Part shown: in pieces, positions 56,582 to 64,000 of the stretch | Numbering within the stretch: position 1 is the first letter of the stretch | Layout: each line of letters starts with the position of its first letter | Origin: Pantoea sp. At-9b | Lineage (GTDB): Bacteria; Pseudomonadota; Gammaproteobacteria; Enterobacterales; Enterobacteriaceae | DNA: 64,000 nucleotides | Direction: 5' to 3' | NCBI RefSeq assembly: GCF_000175935.2 | Contig: NC_014837.1 | Span: 1,302,001 to 1,366,000, forward strand | The notes under the pieces: generated by a model | What the model was told of the DNA's origin: nothing | Seen by the model: the letters and a program-made list of their open reading frames with translations, nothing else | The model's database searches: none | Translations under genes and position numbers: made by a program

Positions 56582-57319
56582 ATGAAAAAGACGCGCAGTC
56601 GAGTGACGCCAGCAACCAGTAAGGCTGCCAGTAGCGCCGATAGTCACGACGATGTCTCAGAGCGCATTCGTATCACGCTGGCGACGGCCATCGGTGAAGG
56701 GGCGTTAAAACCAGGTAGCAAGATCCTGGAAGAGGCTATCGCGGAACATTTTGGTGTGAGCAGAACGGTGGTGCGTGGTGCACTCGGCGTGCTGGAAAGC
56801 GATCATTTGCTGGAAAGAAAGAGAAACCGCGGCACCTTCGTTGCTGAACCCAGCATTGATGAAGCGAAGAGTCTTTTTGAAGCGCGGCGTAAATTAGAGG
56901 CGATTTTGCTGGAGTTAATCGCCGAGCGAGCAACAATCTCAGATCTTAACGCGCTGGAAAAACTGACGGATGAGGAAGAACACATTCATCAGCATGGCGA
57001 CGAAAAATCGAAAACCGTGCTCTCCGGTAAGTTTCACATCGTTTTGGCGGAGATGGCGGGTAATGCCGTACTGACGGAGATGTTATCCAAAATCGTCGCC
57101 CGACTGTCGTTGGTGATGTCGTTATATGAAGAAAATCATAAAGATGACTGCGGGGCAGACCATCACCGCATGATTGTAGCGGCATTGAAAGAAAAGGATC
57201 TTTCGCGTGCTCAACAATTGATGGATCACCATCTGGCCGACATTGAAGGACGAGTGAGATTGACTGAAGGGCAGGGCGATCGCTACTCCTTCCTATCGGT
57301 GCTGGAGAACTTCTCCTGA
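56582..57319 (+). CDS. GntR-family regulator, FCD subfamily
   Basis: A 245-residue transcription factor. The N-terminal winged helix (about 25-90) has LKPGSKILEEAIAEHFGVSR and RGALGVLESDHLLERKRNRG. The C-terminal all-helical FCD effector domain carries the metal-type histidines in KFHIVLAEMAGN, DHHRMIV and MDHHLADIEG. FCD regulators usually repress catabolic operons and respond to an organic acid or sugar acid. It most likely controls the isomerase and the divergent transport operon. GGGAGAGG precedes ATG 56582. Confidence 0.92.
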   Translation: MKKTRSRVTPATSKAASSADSHDDVSERIRITLATAIGEGALKPGSKILEEAIAEHFGVSRTVVRGALGVLESDHLLERKRNRGTFVAEPSIDEAKSLFEARRKLEAILLELIAERATISDLNALEKLTDEEEHIHQHGDEKSKTVLSGKFHIVLAEMAGNAVLTEMLSKIVARLSLVMSLYEENHKDDCGADHHRMIVAALKEKDLSRAQQLMDHHLADIEGRVRLTEGQGDRYSFLSVLENFS

Positions 57320-57321
57320 AT

Positions 57322-57347
57322 GTAGCGGCGCGATCAATCGCGCCGCC
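57322..57347. repeat. REP-like palindrome
   Basis: GTAGCGGCGCGATCAATCGC followed by GCCGCC, a single hairpin in the 37-base convergent gap between the FCD regulator and an MFS gene. Confidence 0.7.
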
Positions 57348-57356
57348 AGCAGCACA

Positions 57357-58829
57357 CTACTGCGCGTTAAAATCCTCTGCATCCACATCGTAACCCGACG
57401 GCTCCCAGCGAATCGCCAGCAGCGCCAGCAACCCGGCCAGCGGCGCGAGGAAGATCACCCAGAACACCCCGGTGCCGAATGCGGCGACCAGCAGCGGGAA
57501 CACAAACAGCGATACGGTGGAACTGCCACGCATCAGCGTCTGGTTAAAGCCCACGCCCACGCCGCGCAGCGAGGTCGGATAGCTCAGCGACGCAAAGGTC
57601 ATGGTATGCGAACCGGGACCAAAGCCCTGCCCGAACAGGAACAACGCCAGCATGGCAATCGCCACCGCCGCCTGCTCGCCGCCTTCCGGACGCCCAATCA
57701 GCGCCAGACCGAGTAACGCGACGCACTGACAGCTGTAGCCGGTAACCGACATTTTCCACGCCCCGAGACGTGGTACCAGCCGGACCGCCAGCAAACCGCC
57801 GACAAACGCAAACAACAGGTTCAGCGCCAGCGAGACCAGGATGGTGGTCAGCATTGATTGAGCAAAGAAGCTGGAGATAATCACCGGCAAACCAAAGGCG
57901 ACCGCGTTATAGGCAAAAGAGGAGGCGATAGAGGTGATGGTCGCCAGCACGGTGCGACGACGATAGACACCCTGCAACAGCGCGCCATAGTTACGCCAGC
58001 TGGCTTTGCGCACGCGGGGTTGTTTGCTCAGATCGGCATCGTCCGCTACCCGGGCGTTGATATTGTATGAGCGGCGCAAGATCTCGGCCGCGCCGTGCAG
58101 GTTGCCCTGATTGGCGGCCCACACCGGAGACTCGCTCATATAACGGCTGCGGATCGCAATAATCACAATCGCCGGCACTGCGCCGAAGCCCAGTATCAAG
58201 CGCCACAACCAGTCGGTATGGCTTTCCGGCAACACCGCATACAGCAGCAGTACCAACAGGTAGGAGATACTGATCGCCGCGTACCAGGTGGGACACCACA
58301 TCGCCACGCTGGCGGCTTTATTGCCCTGGCCGCGCAGTTTGGAAAATTCAGCGAGGAAGGCCATCGCCACCGGTAAATCAATACCGACGCCCAGTCCCAT
58401 GACAAAACGCGCCCCGCCGAGCACATATTCGTTGGGGGCAAAGGCACAGGCCAGCGCCGCTACCACAAAGAAGAACATATCGGCCATGAACACCCGATAG
58501 CGGCCAATTTTATCGGTCAGATAGCCACCAATCAGCGCACCCACGATCGCACCAAAGGTGATCGCCGCCGCTACCATGCCGGTACCGGTCGGTGTTAGCT
58601 GGAATTCGCGTGCCACATCCTTGATACCAAACGCCAGCGCACCCAAGTCGTAGGCATCAAGAAACACCCCACCCAGTGCGATAGCGATGACGATACGCGC
58701 GTTACTGCGCGACTGCTCGCTGTTGTTGATCAGGTTTGACACATCGGATGCACTGCGGATCCATTGTGTTTCACCCTGAGGCTGATTCCCTGCCAGCGCC
58801 ACATGGGCGGGAGAAGTTAAGTCGGACAT
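57357..58829 (-). CDS. MFS transporter, sugar/organic-acid porter type
   Basis: A 490-residue twelve-TM major facilitator. The loop 2-3 motif GGYLTDKIGRYRVF and the GLGVGIDLPVAMAFLAEF motif of the sugar/metabolite porter group are present, with a large central loop (SPVWAANQGNLHGAAEILRR). LDAYDLGALAFG in TM1 suggests the acid:proton symporter branch. It is convergent with the FCD regulator, so membership in that regulon is only possible. No clear ribosome site precedes ATG 58829. Substrate unknown. Confidence 0.85.
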   Translation of the reverse strand: MSDLTSPAHVALAGNQPQGETQWIRSASDVSNLINNSEQSRSNARIVIAIALGGVFLDAYDLGALAFGIKDVAREFQLTPTGTGMVAAAITFGAIVGALIGGYLTDKIGRYRVFMADMFFFVVAALACAFAPNEYVLGGARFVMGLGVGIDLPVAMAFLAEFSKLRGQGNKAASVAMWCPTWYAAISISYLLVLLLYAVLPESHTDWLWRLILGFGAVPAIVIIAIRSRYMSESPVWAANQGNLHGAAEILRRSYNINARVADDADLSKQPRVRKASWRNYGALLQGVYRRRTVLATITSIASSFAYNAVAFGLPVIISSFFAQSMLTTILVSLALNLLFAFVGGLLAVRLVPRLGAWKMSVTGYSCQCVALLGLALIGRPEGGEQAAVAIAMLALFLFGQGFGPGSHTMTFASLSYPTSLRGVGVGFNQTLMRGSSTVSLFVFPLLVAAFGTGVFWVIFLAPLAGLLALLAIRWEPSGYDVDAEDFNAQ

Positions 58830-59009
58830 GATGTTGTTGTCTGTATTTTTGTAAATATGGGGCTATGAGAATAATCCTCAGTGGGCGGCTGAAAAATTCC
58901 ATTTGGTTATATGCTCAATGAATTGGTTATAACTGATTTGAATTGGCTAGCAGAAATTGACCGAAGTGAAACCCCAACCGCTGCTTGACCGCGCCCATCC
59001 CGGTTCGCC

Positions 59010-59017
59010 AGGCTACG
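59010..59017 (+). promoter_or_regulatory. Sigma-S type extended -10 element of osmF
   Basis: GCTACGCT followed by TG resembles the RpoS -10 consensus (KCTAYRCTTAA). It lies 43 bases before the osmF start, where E. coli osmF is known to be RpoS-dependent. No good -35 at standard spacing is seen. Confidence 0.45.
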
Positions 59018-59059
59018 CTTGTAACTCACCATACGATAACAATACTGAGGGCGAACGGC

Positions 59060-59968
59060 ATGATTAAGCAGGGTTTACTGGGACTGATCGCATTAGCAAT
59101 GAGCGCCACCGCAGCGCAGGCCGCCGACCCGGTACGGGTCGGTTCGAAGATTGATACCGAAGGTTCGCTGCTCGGCAATATCATCCTGCAAGTGCTGAAC
59201 AAACATGGGGTGCCGACCGTGAATAAAATTCAGCTCGGCACCACGCAGGTGGTGCGCGGGGCCATTACTGCGGGTGCGCTGGATATCTATCCCGAATACA
59301 CCGGTAACGGGGCATTTTTCTTCAATGATGAGAAAGACCCGGCATGGAAGAACGCGCAGCAGGGTTATGAGAAGGTGAAGACCCTGGATGCTGAGAAAAA
59401 CCATCTGGTGTGGCTCACACCGGCACCGGCCAACAACACCTGGACCATCGCGGTACGCAGCGATGTTGCCGAGAAAAACCAGCTCACCTCGCTGGCGGAT
59501 CTCAGCCGGTACCTGAAGAAAGGCGGTACCTTTAAGCTGGCGGCCTCGGCGGAATTTATCGAACGCAGCGATGCATTACCGGCGTTTGAAAAAGCCTACG
59601 ATTTCAAACTTGATCAATCACAGCTGCTGTCGCTGGCGGGCGGTGATACGGCGGTCACCATCAAAGCCGCCGCGCAGCAGACTTCCGGGGTGAACGCGGC
59701 GATGGCCTATGGTACTGACGGCCCGGTGGCGGCGCTGGGGCTGCAAACCTTAACCGACCCGAAAGGCGTGCAGCCGATTTACGCGCCGACCCCAGTGATC
59801 CGCGACGTGGTGCTGAAGCAGTATCCGGACATCGCCAACTGGTTACAGCCGGTGTTCAGCAAGCTGGATGAGAAGACGTTGCAGCAGCTCAATGCGCAGA
59901 TCGCGGTAGACGGCCAGGATGCCAGCCAGGTGGCGCAGCAGTGGCTACAGCAGAATAAGTTGCTGTAA
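59060..59968 (+). CDS. osmF: OsmF (YehZ), osmoprotectant-binding protein
   Basis: A 302-residue periplasmic glycine-betaine/choline-type binding protein (OpuAC domain). The signal peptide ends at AQA-A near residue 22. VRVGSKIDTEGSLLGNIIL, GALDIYPEYTGNG and the aromatic-rich ligand region match YehZ. GAGGG precedes ATG 59060. It begins the osmF-yehYXW operon, a low-affinity osmolyte importer in E. coli; yehY starts 3 bases after its stop. Confidence 0.93.
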   Translation: MIKQGLLGLIALAMSATAAQAADPVRVGSKIDTEGSLLGNIILQVLNKHGVPTVNKIQLGTTQVVRGAITAGALDIYPEYTGNGAFFFNDEKDPAWKNAQQGYEKVKTLDAEKNHLVWLTPAPANNTWTIAVRSDVAEKNQLTSLADLSRYLKKGGTFKLAASAEFIERSDALPAFEKAYDFKLDQSQLLSLAGGDTAVTIKAAAQQTSGVNAAMAYGTDGPVAALGLQTLTDPKGVQPIYAPTPVIRDVVLKQYPDIANWLQPVFSKLDEKTLQQLNAQIAVDGQDASQVAQQWLQQNKLL

Positions 59969-59971
59969 GCA

Positions 59972-61129
59972 GTGGCGCGATTATTCGGGCGAGCGCAACC
60001 GGTTTTTCTGCTGCTGGTGGTGTTGATCAGCGTGGCGTTTGCCGCGCTGCCGATGCTGACCTATGCGGCGAACCGACTGGTCTCGGGCCAGCCGCTGATG
60101 CTGTGGCAGCTAGCGCTGGGCGGCGGGCTGTTGCTGCCGTTGCTGGCGTTGTGGCTGCTGGCCTTCCTGCCAACGCGGCGCAGCGCATTGTTATTGCTGA
60201 TCAGCAGCGAATGCCTGTTTGTGTTGCTGATCTGGCTGAGTGGTCACCAGGCTTCGCTACTGGCGCAGAGCGGCAGTCGGCTGGCACGAACCGCGTTTGG
60301 CAGCGGCTTCTGGAGCGCGGCGGCGCTGACGTTATTGTTGGCGGCGGAGGCGATTCGCCAACTTTGCCGTCAGACAACGTGGCGCATTCTGCTGAATCTG
60401 CAAATGTGGCTGGTGCCACTCACGCTGTTGATGAGCGGCCATCTTAATCAACTTTCCCTGTTAAAAGAGTACGCCAACCGTAGCACGGTGTTTGATGCCG
60501 CTTTCAGCCAGCATCTGACGCTGCTCGGCGGCACCTTGTTACCCGCTTTACTGATTGGCGTACCGCTCGGCATTGCCATTGCCCGGCATGCGCGCTGGCA
60601 GCAGACCGCCTTCAGTGTGTTAAACCTGATCCAGACGGTCCCCTCAGTGGCGCTGTTTGGCCTGTTGATTGCTCCGCTTGCCGGACTGGCGGCACAGTTT
60701 CCGCTGCTGGCGAGTTGGGGGATTGCGGGCATCGGCATGGCCCCGGCGCTGATTGCGCTGGTGTTGTACGCGCTGCTGCCGCTGGTGCGCAGCGTAGTAG
60801 CCGGGTTGCAGCAGGTGCCCGCGGAGGTGAGAGAAACTGCACGCGGCATGGGGATGAGCCGCTGGCAGCAGTTCTGTTTTGCCGAATTGCCGCTGGCGCT
60901 TCCGGTGTGGCTCTCTGGCTTGCGGGTAGTGGTGGTACAGACACTGGGGCTGGCGGTGGTGGCGGCGCTGATTGGTGCCGGGGGATTCGGCGCCATTTTG
61001 TTTCAGGGATTATTAAGTAGCGCGCTGGATTTGGTGTTGCTCGGGGTGATCCCGGTGGTGGCGCTGGCGGTGATCGCCGATGCGTTGCTGCGTTTACTGG
61101 CTGCGCTGCTGGAGAGACAACATGATTGA
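59972..61129 (+). CDS. yehY: YehY, osmoprotectant ABC permease
   Basis: A 385-residue membrane protein with an extra N-terminal set of TMs before the permease core, as in YehY. The EAA loop reads [36 protein letters not shown] is typical of the OpuC/OsmY-type permeases. GTG 59972 is used as start, 3 bases after osmF. Its 3' end overlaps yehX by 8 bases. Confidence 0.93.
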   Translation: MARLFGRAQPVFLLLVVLISVAFAALPMLTYAANRLVSGQPLMLWQLALGGGLLLPLLALWLLAFLPTRRSALLLLISSECLFVLLIWLSGHQASLLAQSGSRLARTAFGSGFWSAAALTLLLAAEAIRQLCRQTTWRILLNLQMWLVPLTLLMSGHLNQLSLLKEYANRSTVFDAAFSQHLTLLGGTLLPALLIGVPLGIAIARHARWQQTAFSVLNLIQTVPSVALFGLLIAPLAGLAAQFPLLASWGIAGIGMAPALIALVLYALLPLVRSVVAGLQQVPAEVRETARGMGMSRWQQFCFAELPLALPVWLSGLRVVVVQTLGLAVVAALIGAGGFGAILFQGLLSSALDLVLLGVIPVVALAVIADALLRLLAALLERQHD

Positions 61130-62057
61130 ATTTCACCAGGTTAATAAAGCTTTTGACGGTAAAGCGGCGGTGCGCAATGTGTCGCTGCATATCGAAAAGG
61201 GCAGCTTCACAGTGCTGATTGGTACTTCGGGTTCCGGTAAGTCCACCACATTGAAGATGATCAATCGGTTGGTGGAGCATGACAGCGGAGAGATCCGTTT
61301 CGCCGGAGCAGCCATAGAACGCATGGATGTGCGTGCCTTGCGACGCCGTATTGGCTATGCGATTCAATCCATCGGCCTGTTCCCACACTGGAACGTGGCG
61401 AAAAACATCGCGACGGTGCCCTCGCTGCTTGGATGGCCACAGGCGCGCATCCGTGAGCGGGTCGCTGAGCTGCTGGCGCTGTTAAACCTTGATAGCGAAC
61501 TGGCGACGCGCTATCCGCACCAGCTTTCTGGCGGTCAGCAGCAGCGCGTGGGGGTGGCACGTGCGCTGGCGGCGGATCCTGAGTTACTGCTGATGGATGA
61601 ACCTTTCGGCGCGCTCGATCCGGTCAATCGTCAGGCGCTGCAACAGGAGATGCTGCGTATTCACCGCCTGTCCGGGCGCACCATTGTGCTGGTGACGCAT
61701 GATATCGACGAGGCGCTGACCCTGGCGGACCAACTGGTGCTGATGGATGGCGGCGAAATTGTCCAGCAGGGCAAGCCGATTGAATTGCTGACGCAGCCAG
61801 CCAGCGATTTTGCCCGTGAATTCTTCGGTCACAGTGAACTCGGCGTGCGCCTGTTGGCGCTGGGCCGGGCCGGGAACGCGGTGAGACGTGGAGAGTGGCT
61901 GGAAGCTGAACCGATTGCTGCGGGCTTGACCCTACGTGAGGCGTTGTCGCAGTTTATCGCCCGACGTACCGACAAGCTGCCTGTGGTGGATCAACATCAG
62001 CAGCCGCTCGGCGTGCTGCACTTCAGTGATTTACTGCGTCAACGCGAGGCGGGGTAA
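61122..62057 (+). CDS. yehX: YehX, osmoprotectant ABC ATPase
   Basis: A 311-residue ATPase. Walker A is [10 protein letters not shown]-loop [13 protein letters not shown], signature [14 protein letters not shown], Walker [16 protein letters not shown]-terminal CBS-like segment (about 255-305, [17 protein letters not shown]) may sense ionic strength, as in OpuA. ATG 61122 is inside the end of yehY, and its stop overlaps the yehW start (TAATG). Confidence 0.94.
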   Translation: MIEFHQVNKAFDGKAAVRNVSLHIEKGSFTVLIGTSGSGKSTTLKMINRLVEHDSGEIRFAGAAIERMDVRALRRRIGYAIQSIGLFPHWNVAKNIATVPSLLGWPQARIRERVAELLALLNLDSELATRYPHQLSGGQQQRVGVARALAADPELLLMDEPFGALDPVNRQALQQEMLRIHRLSGRTIVLVTHDIDEALTLADQLVLMDGGEIVQQGKPIELLTQPASDFAREFFGHSELGVRLLALGRAGNAVRRGEWLEAEPIAAGLTLREALSQFIARRTDKLPVVDQHQQPLGVLHFSDLLRQREAG

Positions 62058-62788
62058 TGCGCTGGCTAAAAGATCCGTTGTACTGGTTGCTGGCGTTGTT
62101 TCTGTTGCTGCTATGGGGGCTGCCACACAGCGCGCCGCTGTTTGCCCACTGGTTTCCGCAACTGGAGCGTCCTCTGTATCAACAGGATAGCTTTTGGCGT
62201 CTGGCGCTGGCGCATCTGCTGCTGGTGGTCAGCGCCAGTGCGCTGGCGGTGGTGGTTGGAGTGAGTTGTGCGGTGTTTGCCACGCGGCGTAAGGGCAGGG
62301 CGTTCCGTCCGTTGCTGGAAACGCTCGCCGCCGCCGGACAGACCTTTCCGCCGGTGGCGGTGCTGGCGATTGCGGTGCCAGTGATGGGGTTTGGTGCCAC
62401 ACCGGCGGTAATCGCGTTGTTCCTCTATGGTCTGCTGCCGATTTTGCAGGGCACGCTGGCGGGGCTGGATAGCGTACCGTCCAGCAATCGCGAAATCGCG
62501 ACCGGTCTCGGTATGGGGCCATGGCGGCGGTTGTGGCAGATCGAACTGGCGCTGGCGGCACCGGTGATGATGGCTGGGGTGCGCACGTCGGTGATGATCA
62601 ACATTGGCACGGCAGCGATTGCCTCAACCGTGGGCGCAGAGAGTTTGGGTTCACCGGTGATTATCGGTCTGAGCGGCTTTAACACCGCCTATGTGATTCA
62701 GGGGGCATTGCTGGTGGCGCTGCTGGCGTTGGTCTGCGATCGCCTGCTGGAACGTGTGCAGCGCTGGCTTAGTTGGCGTGCAGAATAA
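62057..62788 (+). CDS. yehW: YehW, osmoprotectant ABC permease
   Basis: A 243-residue permease with six TMs and an EAA loop [40 protein letters not shown] near the end is typical of the family. It is the last gene of the operon. Its 3' end overlaps the small gene yohO on the opposite strand by 20 bases. Confidence 0.93.
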   Translation: MRWLKDPLYWLLALFLLLLWGLPHSAPLFAHWFPQLERPLYQQDSFWRLALAHLLLVVSASALAVVVGVSCAVFATRRKGRAFRPLLETLAAAGQTFPPVAVLAIAVPVMGFGATPAVIALFLYGLLPILQGTLAGLDSVPSSNREIATGLGMGPWRRLWQIELALAAPVMMAGVRTSVMINIGTAAIASTVGAESLGSPVIIGLSGFNTAYVIQGALLVALLALVCDRLLERVQRWLSWRAE

Positions 62789-62876
62789 GGCTGTAGCCGA
62801 CCAACATCAGGCCGCCCATGCCGCCCAGTGCCATCACGGCAAACAGGGTAGAGATGAAGATTTTTTGCCAGTTCAT
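62769..62876 (-). CDS. yohO: YohO, 35-residue membrane protein
   Basis: A short gene that standard length cut-offs miss. From ATG 62876 it encodes [20 protein letters not shown] and then [15 protein letters not shown], one TM helix. The core MALGG-GG-ML-GY-IL pattern and the 35-residue length match E. coli YohO, which also lies between yehW and mlrA. A weak AGG site is about 11 bases upstream. Function unknown. Confidence 0.85.
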   Translation of the reverse strand: MNWQKIFISTLFAVMALGGMGGLMLVGYSLILHAN

Positions 62877-62916
62877 GTCAAAACCTGAGAAAAGTCATTG
62901 AAGGCGGCATGATAAC

Positions 62917-62955
62917 GCGCACATCAGCCCCGGCAAAGGCCGATGTGTGCTTTTT
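62917..62955 (+). terminator. Probable terminator of the osmF-yehYXW operon
   Basis: GCGCACATC pairs with GATGTGTGC (one G-T pair) around a GC-rich loop that itself contains GCC/GGC, followed by TTTTT. It lies beyond yohO and touches the end of mlrA, so plus-strand operon transcripts would run antisense through yohO before stopping. Confidence 0.6.
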
Positions 62956-63694
62956 ATTTGGTGTTGGGGTCGTGGAGGTGAACGTTAAATCCTTGCGCCT
63001 GCCAGTGTTCCAGCTGTTCATGCTGGCGACGCGTCAGTTTTTTGCCGGTCCATACAAACAGATTCTGGCCGGGGAACAGCTCCGGACGTGGCAGCTCCAG
63101 CGGCTCCGCCAGCACATCCATCCGCCATCCCTGTTGCGACAGACGCCAGGCTTCCAGCCAGATGCGGGTGCGATCGTCAACGCCCCAGCCAATCATCAGC
63201 GCATCTTTCCCGGCTTTTTTACGTGAACCGGTCAGGCAAAACGCCACATAATCGATTAACGCGCCATCGAGCAGGCTGCACATGGCACGTGCGGTGTTTT
63301 GATCTAACCCGAGGCGCTGGCGTACCGGCACAATGACGTGATCGATAAGCACATCCACCGGATGTTCACGGCCAATCGTGGCGATTTTGGCGCGCAGCTT
63401 TGAGGGTCTGACATGGCGCAGCACGCTCATCAGCTCCTCTTGTAAAGTATTCCAGCCGTCGTGAACATTGACTTGTTCTCCCTCCAGCAGGGCCTTGACC
63501 TTGCCAACGGGCACGCCACTCTCTATCCAGCGTTTGATCTCTTCAATGCGCTGAACATCTTCGTCGTCAAACTGACGGTGACCACCTTCGGTGCGCTGGG
63601 GCTTTAACAGACCGTAACGTCGCTGCCAGGCGCGAAGTGTTACCGGATTGATTCCACAGCGTTCGGCAACGTCGCCGATACTGTATAAGGCCAT
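62954..63694 (-). CDS. mlrA: MlrA (YehV), MerR-family regulator of curli and biofilm
   Basis: A 246-residue MerR-type regulator. The N-terminal winged helix carries [20 protein letters not shown] and [17 protein letters not shown]. The C-terminal half is the B12-binding-like domain, without the cobalamin DxHxxG motif, as in E. coli MlrA. In E. coli it activates csgD downstream of a c-di-GMP switch. It is followed on the same strand by yohO. A candidate MlrA box lies 49-85 bases upstream of its start. Confidence 0.93.
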   Translation of the reverse strand: MALYSIGDVAERCGINPVTLRAWQRRYGLLKPQRTEGGHRQFDDEDVQRIEEIKRWIESGVPVGKVKALLEGEQVNVHDGWNTLQEELMSVLRHVRPSKLRAKIATIGREHPVDVLIDHVIVPVRQRLGLDQNTARAMCSLLDGALIDYVAFCLTGSRKKAGKDALMIGWGVDDRTRIWLEAWRLSQQGWRMDVLAEPLELPRPELFPGQNLFVWTGKKLTRRQHEQLEHWQAQGFNVHLHDPNTK

Positions 63695-63742
63695 ATCTTC
63701 CTCAACATACTGACCTGCTTCGCCACACCTTAACCGCAGCGA

Positions 63743-63779
63743 TCAAGTTGTACAACAAATTTTTCCGTGTACAACTTGA
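63743..63779. promoter_or_regulatory. Candidate MlrA-box in the mlrA promoter
   Basis: TCAAGTTGTACA (63743-63754) and its exact complement TGTACAACTTGA (63768-63779) are 13 bases apart. The TTGTACA/TGTACAA cores resemble the palindrome reported, as I recall it, for MlrA at E. coli csgD (TTGTACA-N12-TGTACAA). Its position suggests autoregulation and possible control of the divergent XRE gene. Confidence 0.6.
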
Positions 63780-63800
63780 CGGAAATCGTGTTTTCAGGCT

Positions 63801-63839
63801 TTATCTCACATATGAGATATTTTCCCAAATGTGAGATAA
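63801..63839. promoter_or_regulatory. Operator-like repeats before the XRE regulator gene
   Basis: TTATCTCACAT (63801-63811) and ATGTGAGATAA (63829-63839) form perfect 11-bp arms. A third half-site, ATGAGATA (63812-63819), lies between them, so three TGAGAT-type half-sites occur in 39 bases. They end 5 bases before the ATG, where a bound repressor would block initiation. Confidence 0.6.
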
Positions 63840-63843
63840 GAGA

Positions 63844-64000
63844 ATGTCTGAACCGGATACCGAAGATCGGCTGGCCGCTCGTTTAGCTGAATTACGCCTG
63901 CAACGCGGTTGGTCACTGGATGAACTGTCGATGGCCACCGGCATCAGTCGGGCCACATTGTCGCGCATTGAGCGCGCGGAGACCAGCCCAACGGCAGCAT
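63844..64000 (+). CDS. XRE-family transcriptional regulator (5' end only)
   Basis: The first 52 codons, cut by the window edge. After MSEPDTEDRLAARLAELR, a helix-turn-helix of the XRE type is clear (GWSLDELSMATGISRATLSR, IERAETSPT). This N-terminus is common in XRE-cupin regulators, but the cupin part, if any, is outside the window. ATG 63844 directly follows an operator-like repeat that suggests autoregulation. Confidence 0.8.
   Translation, partial: MSEPDTEDRLAARLAELRLQRGWSLDELSMATGISRATLSRIERAETSPTAA

Noticed and set aside
1..64000. Prophage, insertion sequence, integron or CRISPR array
   Set aside because: No transposase, integrase, phage structural gene or regularly spaced direct repeat was found; the only candidate mobile-type gene is the Rpn nuclease.

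Overview
The window looks like a chromosome segment of an Enterobacterales bacterium close to Pantoea/Erwinia. The evidence is gene content and order: modC-ybhA-pgl, bioA/bioBFCD, uvrB, yvcK, moaABCDE, ybhL, ybhN-clsB-ybhP, ybhQ, rhlE, and an osmF-yehYXW-yohO-mlrA block are all recognisable E. coli-type neighbourhoods. The DNA is GC-rich with a uniform coding style. I see no rRNA, tRNA, CRISPR array, prophage or insertion sequence. The genus is an inference; no marker gene in the window settles it.

Layout. 1-8160: end of modC, a HAD phosphatase, 6-phosphogluconolactonase, an Rpn-type nuclease with a likely internal antitoxin start, then the divergent biotin locus around a BirA operator. 8180-15811: an orphan UrtE-like ATPase with a damaged ABC signature, a 900-base regulatory gap with DnaA and LexA sites, uvrB, yvcK, a Moco riboswitch candidate and moaABCDE. 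15827-25115: a YaiW-type lipoprotein, membrane and phospholipid genes (ybhL, ybhN, clsB, ybhP, ybhQ), rhlE, dusC and an MFS exporter. 25112-32063: PPK2 with a Pit phosphate transporter, a ZntB-like channel, the L,D-transpeptidase LdtB and a GH15 enzyme. 32182-42275: yohF, yohD, yohC, pbpG, an MscS-family channel, dld and bglX. 42420-47690: an MpaB-type oxygenase, a small membrane protein, a Suppressor-of-fused-domain protein, a chemoreceptor with a sigma-28 promoter, and idi. 47734-58829: a general porin and an accessory catabolic locus. 59060-64000: the OsmF-YehYXW osmolyte importer, the 35-residue protein YohO, the biofilm regulator MlrA, and the start of an XRE-family regulator.

The region most likely to hold an undescribed system is 48911-57319. 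A six-gene minus-strand operon encodes a polyamine-type ABC importer (ATPase, Tat-exported binding protein, two permeases), a creatinase-fold M24 protein that has lost four of the five usual metal-ligand positions, and a flavin-reductase-fold protein. It is divergent from a TIM-barrel isomerase and a GntR/FCD regulator. The 526-base AT-rich gap between them holds nested palindromes. I read this as an inducible uptake and degradation pathway for a small nitrogenous compound; the substrate is unknown.

A REP-like palindrome (core GTAGCGGCGCGATTTATCGC) recurs in at least eight intergenic gaps, mostly just after stop codons.
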